Of a stretch of DNA of 64,000 nt, positions 16,512 to 24,416 are shown piece by piece (within the stretch, counting starts at the first letter, position 1; each line of letters opens with the position of its first letter). Both the position numbers and the translations under genes were made by a program. Below the pieces are notes generated by a model, which had not been told where the DNA came from, did no database searches, and worked only from the letters and a program-made list of their open reading frames with translations. This stretch comes from Mucilaginibacter sp. (GTDB lineage Bacteria > Bacteroidota > Bacteroidia > Sphingobacteriales > Sphingobacteriaceae). Location: the NCBI RefSeq assembly GCF_028288205.1, contig NZ_JAQBOD010000057.1, forward strand, positions 1 through 64,000, written 5' to 3'.

Positions 16512-17315
16512 ATGGATACGACCCAAAATCCCCTGTTCAGATCTACAGGGACGATCACCAGGGAAGAACTTGAAACGCTTTACGGCCCTCTGCTTCGCGG
16601 AGAAGTTGTGATCAAATTTGCTGAACACAAAAACTTCGCCGCCGCACGGGAAGAGTTTAAAACCTGGAACCAACACGAAATTATTCAAACGGATAATTTG
16701 ATCATCCAGAATAATCGGCTTTCTCCACAATCCCATAAAAGTTGGGAGGAGTATATCGCTTTCACCTTTCTTAAAGGCCTGATCATTGAATACGAAGAGG
16801 CCAGGCTTGAAAAAATCAGGGTTCGCATGGAAGACCCGTTAGAGCAGCAGAAGGCTGCTGAACTGTTAAAAATTCGGCATTCAGGAAAATTACCTCACAT
16901 CGATCTTGCCGGGACTGATTTTACCGTAGACTGGCGATTGAGGCAAATGAGAGAAACAGAACAACCCTGGAAAAATATCAGCTTTGATGATTTTGAGATG
17001 GACGATTATGGTGATAAATACTTATGCTTTTTTAATACCCAAACACATGAACTATATATGCCTCCGGAAGACTTAATGCAGTTACCGGAAAATGTCGTGG
17101 TTCTTGAGATACCAAATGAACTCGATCTTGATCCTATTGCAGTATCCCGGGAATACGGATCGGATTTATCAGAACTGCTCAGAGAATATCCCATTACGGA
17201 AAATTTAGCTGCAAAGGTTAGCCCATTGTCGGAAACGGGATTACCCGCAATAATTGAAAATAATATTCGTCAGCAGCAGAGCACTTCAACAGAGCGCCCC
17301 AAACGGGGCAGATAG
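16512..17315 (+). CDS. Hypothetical mobile-element protein
   Basis: About 267 residues from the ATG at 16,512 (MDTTQNPLF); an earlier start at 16,443 would add 23 residues that read like noise from the leader hairpin. It is acidic, soluble and helix-rich, with no motif that I recognise. It ends in a polar tail (TERPKRGR). It precedes an excisionase-like HTH gene by 86 bases, as such unnamed genes often do in Bacteroidota elements. Confidence 0.6.
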   Translation: MDTTQNPLFRSTGTITREELETLYGPLLRGEVVIKFAEHKNFAAAREEFKTWNQHEIIQTDNLIIQNNRLSPQSHKSWEEYIAFTFLKGLIIEYEEARLEKIRVRMEDPLEQQKAAELLKIRHSGKLPHIDLAGTDFTVDWRLRQMRETEQPWKNISFDDFEMDDYGDKYLCFFNTQTHELYMPPEDLMQLPENVVVLEIPNELDLDPIAVSREYGSDLSELLREYPITENLAAKVSPLSETGLPAIIENNIRQQQSTSTERPKRGR

Positions 17316-17401
17316 GGAGCTACACGCTCCATTGGCTTCCAATAAAATATACCCTGCCCGATGGCCGTATAAGGAAAGCCCAAAATCCTTAATTTTTTAT
17401 T

Positions 17402-17689
17402 ATGCCAACCGACCCACAAAATCAGCTGGTAACCGTGGCCGACCTGGAAGAGTTTAAAAAGACTATCCTGGACTCGATCAGGCAGATCGTAAAGCAAACT
17501 GCCGGCCCTAAGAAATGGCTGAAATCATCGGAAGTCAGGAAAATGATCGGTATATCCCCAGGTAAATTGCAAGCCATCCGTGAATCCGGTTTATTAGCCT
17601 TTACACGTATTGGGGGTAATATTTATTACGACCCCAATGACCTGTTCAAGCTTTTTGAAGAAAATAAAGTAACAAAAAATGAAAAATGA
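17402..17689 (+). CDS. Excisionase-like helix-turn-helix protein
   Basis: A 95-residue protein with an N-terminal coiled-coil-like segment (ADLEEFKKTILDSIRQIVKQ) and a MerR/excisionase-type winged helix (KKWLKSSEVRKMIGISPGKLQAIRESGLLAFTRIGGNIYYDPNDLFKLFEEN). This pattern is very common in Bacteroidota conjugative and mobilisable elements, beside the integrase. It probably bends DNA for excision or controls transfer genes. It overlaps the next gene by 11 bases. Confidence 0.8.
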   Translation: MPTDPQNQLVTVADLEEFKKTILDSIRQIVKQTAGPKKWLKSSEVRKMIGISPGKLQAIRESGLLAFTRIGGNIYYDPNDLFKLFEENKVTKNEK

Positions 17690-17885
17690 ATCTGTAGGAA
17701 TGGGAACATCTGTTCCCCCTACAAAAAATCATGTGCTGATTTACTTTTCGCAAAAAGGTGCACCGGATTCGGCTGCAATTGATTTCTATAATTTTTTCAA
17801 TGCCCGAAAATGGCAGAACCAGCGGCGTAAAAAAGTTTCGAATTGGAAATTTGCCGCCTGGATATGGATCATAAACATTTCTTAA
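17679..17885 (+). CDS. Short protein resembling the C-terminal motif of DnaD-like replication proteins
   Basis: A 68-residue protein. The segment AIDFYNFFNARKWQNQRRKKVSNWKFAAWIWI resembles the F-y-n-y-f...W...k..nWk.a...Wi tail of phage replisome-organiser or DnaD-like proteins. The rest of such a protein is missing, so this may be a stand-alone tail module or a remnant. It overlaps the HTH gene by 11 bases and is probably translated with it. Confidence 0.5.
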   Translation: MKNESVGMGTSVPPTKNHVLIYFSQKGAPDSAAIDFYNFFNARKWQNQRRKKVSNWKFAAWIWIINIS

Positions 17886-17918
17886 TATTGTTAACCTTAA
17901 TACCAAAAACTAAAGAAG

Positions 17919-18317
17919 ATGAATGAACAACTTAAACCCCATTTTATAGATCTATTATTCGAAGAATATAAGCTCTCGTCCTTTATATGGAAGATGATGT
18001 CTTTTGGTGTCAATATGGAGCGGGTGGATGTAAAAAATTACGATATAGTCCTGGACATGATTGGCTTTCCCGCAGACAATACCTTGGAATTTAATATGAG
18101 GGATGTGGATTACGACAATCCTCCGGAGAACTTTTTTTGCAGGGATTGGTTAGACAATACCTTTGCCGATATGGCCATGGAGCTTAACGACAACCGCGAA
18201 ATTGTTTTGTCTGAAAACGGTTTGCAAATAAAAGAGGGAGATGATGAGGCCATTGTTAAGCAAGCGATTTCCGACCATATAGATTGGTTATTTGCAGAGT
18301 ATAAGAATTTAGGATAA
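17919..18317 (+). CDS. Acidic hypothetical protein
   Basis: A 132-residue, strongly acidic soluble protein (for example YDIVLDMIGFPADNTLEF). No recognisable family. It follows the excisionase-like pair by 33 bases and converges on the hipBST locus. Acidic DNA-mimic function is possible on context only and cannot be supported further. Confidence 0.5.
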   Translation: MNEQLKPHFIDLLFEEYKLSSFIWKMMSFGVNMERVDVKNYDIVLDMIGFPADNTLEFNMRDVDYDNPPENFFCRDWLDNTFADMAMELNDNREIVLSENGLQIKEGDDEAIVKQAISDHIDWLFAEYKNLG

Positions 18318-18401
18318 TAGCTCGTTGATTACTTTAGAATATTAATTGAAAGTCAGGTAAACGGTACCCTAATTTATACTTCTGATGGGAATCGAAAATA
18401 T

Positions 18402-19349
18402 TTATGCAATTAAATTAAGTTTCCTGGCATTTCTAAGTATCAATTGATGGTAATCTTCCTTCAATTCATCAGGCAAAAAACTGATAGTAATCCAATTCTC
18501 CCACGTCGGTAATATTTTGCTAAACCTGGAAAATATTCTTCCCTTCGTTTTAGGGTCAATTTTTAATGAATTGGCAAGTGCCTCGAAGTCACGCATAACA
18601 ATTTTGTTTTTTCTTGCATTTAACGTTAATGCCATTTCCTCGGTATCTTCAGGTAGGAGTAATTTAGAGGAGATCAAGTCATAAGCAGCGCTAAATACAT
18701 ATCCCTGGCCTGGTTGATTTATCAGGGAGAAGTTTTTGAGGTGCATATCGGAATTGCCTGTAAGAAAAGAAAATACGACTTCTTCAAAAAATATGATTAC
18801 GTCAAGTCCGGGATTTACCGAGTACTTTCTAATGGTCTTTCCTATCTGTTCATACGACCCTTTATATTTGTCTTCTGTTAACCGCTCGGTAAGCTGGCAC
18901 ATATCTTCCATATGTATCTTGCCATTTTTATCACGGTCAATTCTTCGCGTAATGTATGCCAGGCTACCGGTTTTGAGGCGTATTAATGAAAATGGTACCA
19001 CATTAAGCCCATAACCTTCAGCCAGAAACATAGTTAAACTCTCTGTTTCAGGCATCGCGAGATAATCATTATTTGGAGGTTTGAGAATGTAATCTCCCCA
19101 AAGCCCCACAATCGCAAATTTGGGAATGGCTCGCTTCTCGGTTTTTTCAAGTTCAAGCGAAACTTTAGGTTGAACGCCGGTAACTGTCCTTTGACTTTTT
19201 ATAAGATCTTCAGCAAGTTCCAATAAATCCCCTTCGGTATATGGGAGTTCCGGTAAGGTTTCTGTTTGAAAGAATTTCTTAACGCACCTTTTATGGAAAT
19301 CAGTTTCATTCTCATTAAGCGGTTGGTAGCAATATAAACAACGTTTCAT
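18402..19349 (-). CDS. hipT: HipA-like kinase toxin (HipT)
   Basis: A 315-residue HipA-type serine/threonine kinase without the N-terminal HipA subdomain, as in three-part HipBST systems. It begins with a small Cys pair (CLYCYQPL, and a later HKRC) typical of Bacteroidota members. The phosphate-loop segment is SQRTVTGVQPKVSL. The catalytic loop is GNSDMHLKNFS, and the metal-binding aspartate is in AAYDLISS. Relatives phosphorylate aminoacyl-tRNA synthetases and halt growth. The gene directly abuts the hipS stop codon. Confidence 0.85.
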   Translation of the reverse strand: MKRCLYCYQPLNENETDFHKRCVKKFFQTETLPELPYTEGDLLELAEDLIKSQRTVTGVQPKVSLELEKTEKRAIPKFAIVGLWGDYILKPPNNDYLAMPETESLTMFLAEGYGLNVVPFSLIRLKTGSLAYITRRIDRDKNGKIHMEDMCQLTERLTEDKYKGSYEQIGKTIRKYSVNPGLDVIIFFEEVVFSFLTGNSDMHLKNFSLINQPGQGYVFSAAYDLISSKLLLPEDTEEMALTLNARKNKIVMRDFEALANSLKIDPKTKGRIFSRFSKILPTWENWITISFLPDELKEDYHQLILRNARKLNLIA

Positions 19350-19679
19350 TTATTCTTCTCCTATAACAGCCACGGCGCCGATGCAGTCCTTGCAACATAC
19401 CATTAACAGCCCCATTCTATCTCTTTGGTTTAATTTCCAGTTTTTTTGAGCAACCTGAAGCAACCATCCCTCCGGTATAAGGCCATCGAAAAATGGAAAC
19501 ATGGTGTTGCTTTTAAACGATTTCGCTGTAAGGGGTAGGGTCAGGCTAACGGATTCAGCAGATTTATCGTTTATATAATCCTCAATATACTCAAACAGAT
19601 ACCCTTCATCTGTTTCGGTAAGGTATCCTGCAAATTTATTTTTCATTAATATTTTAGCTTTCCTCATTTTCGCTTTCAA
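19350..19679 (-). CDS. hipS: HipA N-terminal-domain protein (HipS antitoxin)
   Basis: A 109-residue protein corresponding to the N-subdomain of HipA: NKFAGYLTETDEGYLFEYIEDY..., SVSLTLPLT and MFPFFDGLIPEGWLLQ. In the E. coli HipBST system this small protein is the main antitoxin that blocks the kinase. The order hipB-hipS-hipT is the same. The start lies inside hipB (26-base overlap). An internal start at 19,667 is also possible. Confidence 0.85.
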   Translation of the reverse strand: MKAKMRKAKILMKNKFAGYLTETDEGYLFEYIEDYINDKSAESVSLTLPLTAKSFKSNTMFPFFDGLIPEGWLLQVAQKNWKLNQRDRMGLLMVCCKDCIGAVAVIGEE

Positions 19680-19887
19680 TTAATTTATCTGACACAGGGG
19701 CCATTTTATGGCCGAATAAATCTAATACCTGGTTTACTTTATCTAATCTCAACGTTGTTTTACCCTGCTCGAGCTCCCGGATAAATCTTAATCCCACGCC
19801 AGCCTTTTCCGCCAGATCTACCTGTGTCATGTTTACGGATTTTCGCTTCTGTTTTAAAAACTCCTTTAAATTTAAATGCTTTTCCAT
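19654..19887 (-). CDS. hipB: HipB-like Xre-family DNA-binding protein
   Basis: A 77-residue Xre-type helix-turn-helix (LKQKRKSVNMTQVDLAEKAGVGLRFIRELEQGKTTLRLDKVNQVLDLFG), the HipB component. It probably binds the three to four dyads of the type TATACC-N6-GGTATA just upstream and represses the locus. The closest operator ends two bases from the start codon. It is the first gene of the hipBST operon. Confidence 0.88.
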   Translation of the reverse strand: MEKHLNLKEFLKQKRKSVNMTQVDLAEKAGVGLRFIRELEQGKTTLRLDKVNQVLDLFGHKMAPVSDKLIESENEES

Positions 19888-19889
19888 AT

Positions 19890-20028
19890 TATACCCTTTC
19901 AGGTATAAAGATATGTAAAATAATTTAATTATACCCTAAAGGGTATGAATATTTATATATTGTGATTTTTATACCCTTTGGGGTATAAAAAGTATAGATT
20001 TCATCCAAAATGGTACCTATAGGGTATA
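19890..20028. promoter_or_regulatory. Phased array of hip operators
   Basis: Three dyads TATACC-N6-GGTATA: 19,890-19,907, 19,930-19,947 (last base differs) and 19,970-19,987. Their starts are exactly 40 bases apart. A weaker fourth (GGTACC...GGTATA) ends at 20,028, about 41 bases further on. HipB is the obvious binder. Confidence 0.7.
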
Positions 20029-20071
20029 ATTGCTTTCTCTAAATATAGAGTTACAGACTTAGAATAAAAAG

Positions 20072-20109
20072 ATCAGATAGGTGTTCACATGCGTGAACTC
20101 CTATCTGAT
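20072..20109 (-). terminator. Integrase terminator: long hairpin with T run
   Basis: ATCAGATAGG-T-GTTCAC is mirrored by GTGAAC-T-CCTATCTGAT around a four-base loop, giving a 17-position stem with one mismatch. Read leftwards it is followed by CTTTTT, so it would end integrase transcription 21 bases after the stop codon. Confidence 0.75.
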
Positions 20110-20129
20110 ACAGTTAGTTACATCAAAAC

Positions 20130-21428
20130 TTAATTGGCAACTTTTCTCAGTTGACCATCATCAGTGAACACTATCCCTTTTACCCGTGCCAGGGTCTTAC
20201 TGATCTTATTTTTTTTCACTTTCGCATATCGCTGGGTAGTCCTGGTGGTATTATGCCCGAGCATCTTGCTTACTTCCTCCAACGAAAATTCCATAATATT
20301 CAACATTATATCGGCAAACGTATGCCTTGCCAAATGCGTGTTTAACTCCCGGTTTATTCCACAAATTACCGCAAGCTCCTTAAGGAACCCGTTGTACTTT
20401 GCATTTGTATTTACAGGTATCAGCAGCCCGTTTTCCTTCCGGCAAGGATGATCTTTGTACTTCTTAATAAGCTCATTTATAATAGGGAGTATTGGAACCA
20501 TTTCACTTACTCCTGTTTTTCCCCTGTCCTTGACCAGCCAGCATTCTCCGGTTATACCCACTTTAACAATATTTTCAGTTGTTAAAGCATAAACATCTTG
20601 AAAGGCGAAACCAGTAAAGCATTGAAATATAAATGCATCACGGACCTCTACTAATCTTTGGATTCTTATTTCCTTAGACCAGATCTGCTCTACCTCAAAG
20701 TATTCTAATGGCGGTACGTCCTTCTCATCACCACCACATTTAAATTTAATGATAGGATTCTTTATTATCCAATTATTCGTTTCTGCGACAGTCAGAATCT
20801 CTTTTAAATTTTTAACCTGCTTTTTTGCCGCTGCCTCCCCAAGTACCTTCTCACGGTCTACGGTCAGATAATTATAAAATTGGACTGCAAACGAATATTC
20901 TATTGAAGCAAGATCAATATCCTTTAATTTAAACTTGATATTCAAAAATTCTTCGATCTTTTTCCTGGTGGCCTTCCATTGTCTTAAGGTTTCCGGAGAG
21001 CGAAGCTTTTTCTCAACCATCTTTTTAAAGTTTGCGACGTGCAAATCGGAAACTTGTAGTAGGGAAGGAACGACTTTGAATACCGGTTTTAGTGCGCCTT
21101 TAATTAAGTTAGGTGGTAGTCCATTGTATACATTTTTGATCATAAGCGGTGTTATGTGCTCGTAACCTGCTTGTAATACAACAAACTCTCTAAAGAGATC
21201 AACAGTAATCTCACTAATTTTGAGGTTTACTTTTTTGCCATGGCTGCCGCCTTTAGCCTTTTTGTTTTCGCCGTCCCAATCGTTGAGATGGACTTTCATA
21301 CCGATGGCAAGTTCCTCTGAAACTTCGCCTTCAATACTGATTCTGCAAATTACAGGCGCATTTCCTTTAGCGTCTGCTTTTGATTTACGGTGCCAAAATA
21401 ACACCGACATTTTTTGATGATTTCTCAT
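20130..21428 (-). CDS. Tyrosine recombinase (site-specific integrase)
   Basis: A 432-residue Bacteroidota-type phage/ICE integrase. The N-terminal arm-binding domain (VLFWHRKSKADAKGNAPVICRI) is followed by a SAM-like core-binding domain (about residues 130-225) and the catalytic domain. Visible catalytic parts are HLARHTFA (H-x-x-R) and LGHNTTRTTQRYAKV with the tyrosine. The first arginine region reads TGFAFQDVY, as in many Bacteroidota relatives. It lies 278 bases from the 3' end of tRNA-Lys, which is the probable attachment site. A strong terminator follows it. Confidence 0.93.
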   Translation of the reverse strand: MRNHQKMSVLFWHRKSKADAKGNAPVICRISIEGEVSEELAIGMKVHLNDWDGENKKAKGGSHGKKVNLKISEITVDLFREFVVLQAGYEHITPLMIKNVYNGLPPNLIKGALKPVFKVVPSLLQVSDLHVANFKKMVEKKLRSPETLRQWKATRKKIEEFLNIKFKLKDIDLASIEYSFAVQFYNYLTVDREKVLGEAAAKKQVKNLKEILTVAETNNWIIKNPIIKFKCGGDEKDVPPLEYFEVEQIWSKEIRIQRLVEVRDAFIFQCFTGFAFQDVYALTTENIVKVGITGECWLVKDRGKTGVSEMVPILPIINELIKKYKDHPCRKENGLLIPVNTNAKYNGFLKELAVICGINRELNTHLARHTFADIMLNIMEFSLEEVSKMLGHNTTRTTQRYAKVKKNKISKTLARVKGIVFTDDGQLRKVAN

Positions 21429-21543
21429 TTTAATGAACTTTGGTGAACAATCTGTTTTGCGGAACTCCGAAACTTAAATTGTCGCACTAAACCATTGTCA
21501 TGCAGCCTAATAACTGCCAAAATGGTGCCCCAAAGATAATCTG

Positions 21544-21573
21544 ACTGGTGCCCAATTGAAATAGGGCACCAGT
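21544..21573. repeat. Inverted repeat between integrase and tRNA-Lys
   Basis: ACTGGTGCCC and GGGCACCAGT (10-bp arms, 10-base spacer). A third TGGTGCCCC lies at about 21,523. The position, between the integrase promoter and the attachment tRNA, fits recombinase or excisionase binding sites. Confidence 0.45.
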
Positions 21574-21647
21574 TAGAATGAAATGCTTTGATTTGAAATG
21601 ATCTGCTTATTTTTTGAGAGAATTGCTAAAAAAGCCATTTTAAGCAG

Positions 21648-21672
21648 AAAAGGCGCATTTTCATGCGCCTTT
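21648..21672. terminator. Bidirectional hairpin downstream of tRNA-Lys
   Basis: AAAAGGCGCA pairs with TGCGCCTTTT across a short loop. It has A and T runs on both sides, so it could end tRNA-Lys transcription leftwards. It is 35 bases past the tRNA 3' end. Confidence 0.6.
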
Positions 21673-21706
21673 TAGCTTTAAACGTCGACCTGTTGGGAGG
21701 TCTTTG

Positions 21707-21779
21707 TGATCCCGCTGGGATTCGAACCCAGGACCCCAACATTAAAAGTGTTATGCTCTACCAGCTGAGCTACGAAATC
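21707..21779 (-). tRNA. tRNA-Lys (anticodon TTT)
   Basis: A 73-base cloverleaf on the minus strand. The acceptor stem is GATTTCG with CGGGATC, the anticodon loop holds CTTTTAA, and the T arm carries GGTTCGAATCC. The CCA end is not encoded. The 3' end faces the integrase, so it is the likely attachment site of the element. Confidence 0.95.
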
Positions 21780-21889
21780 ATTTAAGCGTTTCCGTTTAAA
21801 GTGGTGCAAATATAGGAGTATTTGACTATGCACGCAAGCCTTATTTAAATTTATTTTTCAGCATTATTAATTGCTTCATTGCCAATATC

Positions 21890-22912
21890 CTACAATTTTA
21901 AAATGCCGATTTTTCCGCCATTTCCGGCTAATAAAACCAATTTTCCATGTTTTGCCTTGCGGCATGCGTTATAGCTGGTTGCGTCTATTTTGGTCCATGT
22001 TTTACCGCCATTGGTGGTCATATTAGTTCCGGATGTTCCTGTGGATATGAAAGTATCTTCCTTAAGATACTCTACAGCTGATTGAAAACCTGCCGGAAAG
22101 GTGTTCGCTAAATGCCAGGTTAATCCTTTGTCGGTTGAGTAGCATGCTGTGGAATCTTGTCGCTTATCTTTCTGATAGTCGCCACCAACCACAACATATT
22201 GGCGGGGTCCTGTTGAAATGGAAAATGCCCCCTGAGCACTTTGACCATGGATAATAGGAACGCGTGAATGCTTCCAGCCGCCTTTTGTTTTAAATGTAAT
22301 CACCTCTGCAACACTGCCACCGGTTATTATAGCAAATAGGCCATCAGTTCTTAAACAAGTGCCACTTGCTGCAAACGCAGCCTGTGAAGGTAAAGCATCA
22401 GGGCCATTAAAGGTATTCCAGTTATTGCCGCCGTCTTTGGTTTCCATTAGCAGAAATTTTCCTTTAATTGGATCGCCCATAACAAAGCCATGTTGCCGAC
22501 TATCAAAATCCATCGCATCTAAAAAGTAAGCTGTATCGGTATTGCGATAATTGATTTTCCAGTTTGCTCCCCCATCAATGGTTTTTAATATTAATGCCGG
22601 TGTGCCAGAGCTCATTATCACTGCTTCTTTATCAGAAAAAGCTTCAATGTCTCTGAACTCAGCTTTTTCGAAACCTTTTACCTGCTGCCAATTCCAGTTT
22701 TTACCGCCATCGGATGTTTTAGCTACATAGCCTTTGCTGCCAGTTATCCAAGCTACATTATCGTCAACAACTGATAAACCGCGTATGCTGGTTGGTTTAT
22801 CCTGCTGCAATACGTCAACATGCTGGGCTATTACGCCCGAGGTAATAAACAATAGTAAAATTGTATGCCCAATAAACAATAGTGGTTTGTTCTTTATTTT
22901 ACACGAGTCCAT
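21890..22912 (-). CDS. Secreted YCF48/BNR-repeat beta-propeller protein
   Basis: A 340-residue protein with a signal peptide (residues 1-29, ending GVIAQ). It contains repeated BNR/Asp-box-like blocks: KTSDGGKNW, KTIDGGANW, ETKDGGNNW, YSTDKGLTW and MTTNGGKTW, about 45-60 residues apart. This makes a beta-propeller of the YCF48-like type common in Bacteroidota exports. The function is unknown. Its start overlaps the DUF2147 gene by 19 bases, so both are translated from one message. Confidence 0.85.
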   Translation of the reverse strand: MDSCKIKNKPLLFIGHTILLLFITSGVIAQHVDVLQQDKPTSIRGLSVVDDNVAWITGSKGYVAKTSDGGKNWNWQQVKGFEKAEFRDIEAFSDKEAVIMSSGTPALILKTIDGGANWKINYRNTDTAYFLDAMDFDSRQHGFVMGDPIKGKFLLMETKDGGNNWNTFNGPDALPSQAAFAASGTCLRTDGLFAIITGGSVAEVITFKTKGGWKHSRVPIIHGQSAQGAFSISTGPRQYVVVGGDYQKDKRQDSTACYSTDKGLTWHLANTFPAGFQSAVEYLKEDTFISTGTSGTNMTTNGGKTWTKIDATSYNACRKAKHGKLVLLAGNGGKIGILKL

Positions 22913-23331
22913 ATTTCTGATCTGCCTAATAATGAGATGCCAATATAACCACGTATTTTCAACTTATTACTATCTATGGTCATTTTGCAGCTATACGTCT
23001 TTCCGCTTTTAGGATCATATATAGTGCCGTCAATATATACCTTATCCCCATCAAAAATAAAATCCTTTAGCAGTTCCAAGCCAAGCTCCGGACGTGATTT
23101 TAATGCATCATCCGGATTTTTTTTATCAGTTTTGGGTTTACCATTTTCATCATTAGGATATTTTATCCAATCAAGCTTACCGAAATATTTATTGCCTATT
23201 TTATAAATAAGTATATGGTCCTCCCCGCTCGGGTTAACCCAAGTGCCTAATATGGCATCAGCCTTTTGGGCAGATGCGGCAAAATTAAAAATTGATAAAA
23301 ACAGTAAAATCAATCTGGCTTTTTTGTACAT
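22894..23331 (-). CDS. DUF2147 secreted protein
   Basis: A 145-residue protein with signal peptide (residues 1-21, ending ASAQ). The core follows DUF2147: ILGTWVNPSGEDHILIYKIGNKYFGKLDWI, then a charged linker DPDDALKSRPELGLELLKDF, then IYDPKSGKTYSCKMTIDSNKLKIRGYIG and a C-terminal SEIWTRV. It probably adopts a lipocalin-like barrel in the periplasm. It is upstream of the YCF48-like gene with a short overlap. Confidence 0.9.
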   Translation of the reverse strand: MYKKARLILLFLSIFNFAASAQKADAILGTWVNPSGEDHILIYKIGNKYFGKLDWIKYPNDENGKPKTDKKNPDDALKSRPELGLELLKDFIFDGDKVYIDGTIYDPKSGKTYSCKMTIDSNKLKIRGYIGISLLGRSEIWTRVK

Positions 23332-23443
23332 GATTTTTATAATTGGTTATCCGAAGTTAATCTTTTTATAAGGGTTCTTATCAAGAGTATATATTTTATA
23401 TTTATTTTAAGCAATATGAGCGAAAGACTTATATTTGCCCCCT

Positions 23444-23527
23444 GCCCGGATGGCGAAATTGGTAAACGTTGCGGTCTCAGAAGCCGTTGAGAATTGTCTC
23501 TTGAGAGTTCGAGTCTCTCTTCGGGCA
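23444..23527 (+). tRNA. tRNA-Leu (anticodon CAG)
   Basis: An 84-base class II tRNA. The acceptor stem is GCCCGGA with TTCGGGC plus A73. The anticodon stem-loop is GCGGT-CTCAGAA-GCCGT, with a long variable arm and GTTCGAGTC in the T arm. The CCA end is not encoded. Confidence 0.9.
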
Positions 23528-23534
23528 CATCCTT

Positions 23535-23600
23535 TTAGATGTTAGAATTGAGATATGAAATACAAATAATATTTTGTGTCATATCTCAATTAACATCTAA
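23535..23600. repeat. Long imperfect palindrome between the tRNA-Leu genes
   Basis: The left arm TTAGATGTTA-GA-ATTGAGATATGA is mirrored by TCATATCTCAATTAACATCTAA, differing by a two-base insertion, with a 20-base loop. It fills the spacer between the two tRNAs. It could be a processing or termination structure, or a dispersed palindromic repeat, since the GAATTGAGAT word recurs near 35,840. Confidence 0.6.
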
Positions 23601-23610
23601 TCTCTCTAAT

Positions 23611-23694
23611 GCCCGGGTGGCGAAATTGGTAGACGCACCATCTTGAGGGGGTGGCATTCGCAAGGATGTACGAGTTCGAATCTCGTTCCGGGCA
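23611..23694 (+). tRNA. tRNA-Leu (anticodon GAG)
   Basis: An 84-base class II tRNA. The acceptor stem is GCCCGGG with TCCGGGC plus A73. The anticodon stem-loop is CCATC-TTGAGGG-GGTGG. The 3' end lies five bases from the stop codon of the first prophage gene, so it is a candidate prophage junction. Confidence 0.92.
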
Positions 23695-23699
23695 CTTTT

Positions 23700-24152
23700 T
23701 TAGGCAGCAGATTTATATTCATGCTGATAATACCATTCCAATAAATAAACCCCATCACCCCAGGTTAACTTACCATCCGAAGCTGTTTCGGCAATGAAAA
23801 TTGCAAGGTTATGTAGGAATGCACTTTTTATATCAGCGTCTAATCCCTGCAATACTTTAACAGCACAGTTGGTTATTTCAATAGGGTCAGTTAATTCACC
23901 GCAGCTATCAGCCAGTTTGAGTTCAGTTAAAATTACCGGCAATTTTGATCGGAGCAAACTTTTTAGTTCATTATCAATATCGCCGGGTATAAGTGAGGTC
24001 AATATATCCGCAGCCGGTGAATCAACGAAATTCTTAATGTTTTCTGTAACAGCTACTCCTAAGTGAATAGCTATTTTTAATTCAGCAGGAATGCCTGCAA
24101 ATAAGTTTTTAATCTCATTCCAAATTTTGGATAGAAAGGTTTGTAGGCTCAT
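23700..24152 (-). CDS. Prophage protein of the lysis cassette, unknown
   Basis: A 150-residue protein. The N-terminal region is amphipathic (FLSKIWNEIKNLFAGIPAELKIAIHLG), and a CGELTDPIEITNCAVKV segment has two cysteines. The family is unnamed; similar proteins seem to accompany lysozyme genes in Bacteroidota phages. It is the last gene of the leftward late operon and ends five bases from tRNA-Leu(GAG). Confidence 0.5.
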   Translation of the reverse strand: MSLQTFLSKIWNEIKNLFAGIPAELKIAIHLGVAVTENIKNFVDSPAADILTSLIPGDIDNELKSLLRSKLPVILTELKLADSCGELTDPIEITNCAVKVLQGLDADIKSAFLHNLAIFIAETASDGKLTWGDGVYLLEWYYQHEYKSAA

Positions 24153-24155
24153 ATA

Positions 24156-24416
24156 TTAGAGATGTTTAATTTGATTTTGGTTTTTAATTTGGTTCACTTG
24201 TTGTTGTAGCACAGCCACATTATTCTCAAGAATTTTCAGTCGGATCTCGTTAACTCGCGATTGAGTATCCTGAATGCTCTTTACATCATGTATATCACTT
24301 CTTAATTGATAGTATGAAGTCATTACAGATACAACAATACTTGCGGTACTTACTACTGTCACCACCAGGTTTTTAATAGTAATGCCTTTAAGCTCTTTGT
24401 GTTCGATAGCTGTCAT
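24156..24416 (-). CDS. Small membrane protein with coiled coil (holin- or spanin-like)
   Basis: An 86-residue protein with one hydrophobic helix (about residues 16-34) followed by a heptad-rich segment (LRSDIHDVKSIQDTQSRVNEIRLKILENNVAVLQQQVNQIKNQ). This shape fits an inner-membrane spanin or a holin accessory. It overlaps the lysozyme gene by four bases (ATGA-type), so it is part of the lysis cassette. The precise role is inferred from layout. Confidence 0.55.
   Translation of the reverse strand: MTAIEHKELKGITIKNLVVTVVSTASIVVSVMTSYYQLRSDIHDVKSIQDTQSRVNEIRLKILENNVAVLQQQVNQIKNQNQIKHL

Noticed and set aside
17919-18317. Acidic protein as an anti-CRISPR or anti-restriction protein
   Set aside because: Only acidity and mobile-element context support it; no motif does.
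20072-20109. The GTTCAC-N4-GTGAAC core as a third copy of the efflux palindrome
   Set aside because: It is part of a longer hairpin followed by a T run, which is better explained as the integrase terminator.
23611-23702. tRNA-Leu(GAG) as a proven prophage attachment site
   Set aside because: The tRNA touches the prophage, but no matching 3'-end repeat was found at the right end, so the claim is not supported.
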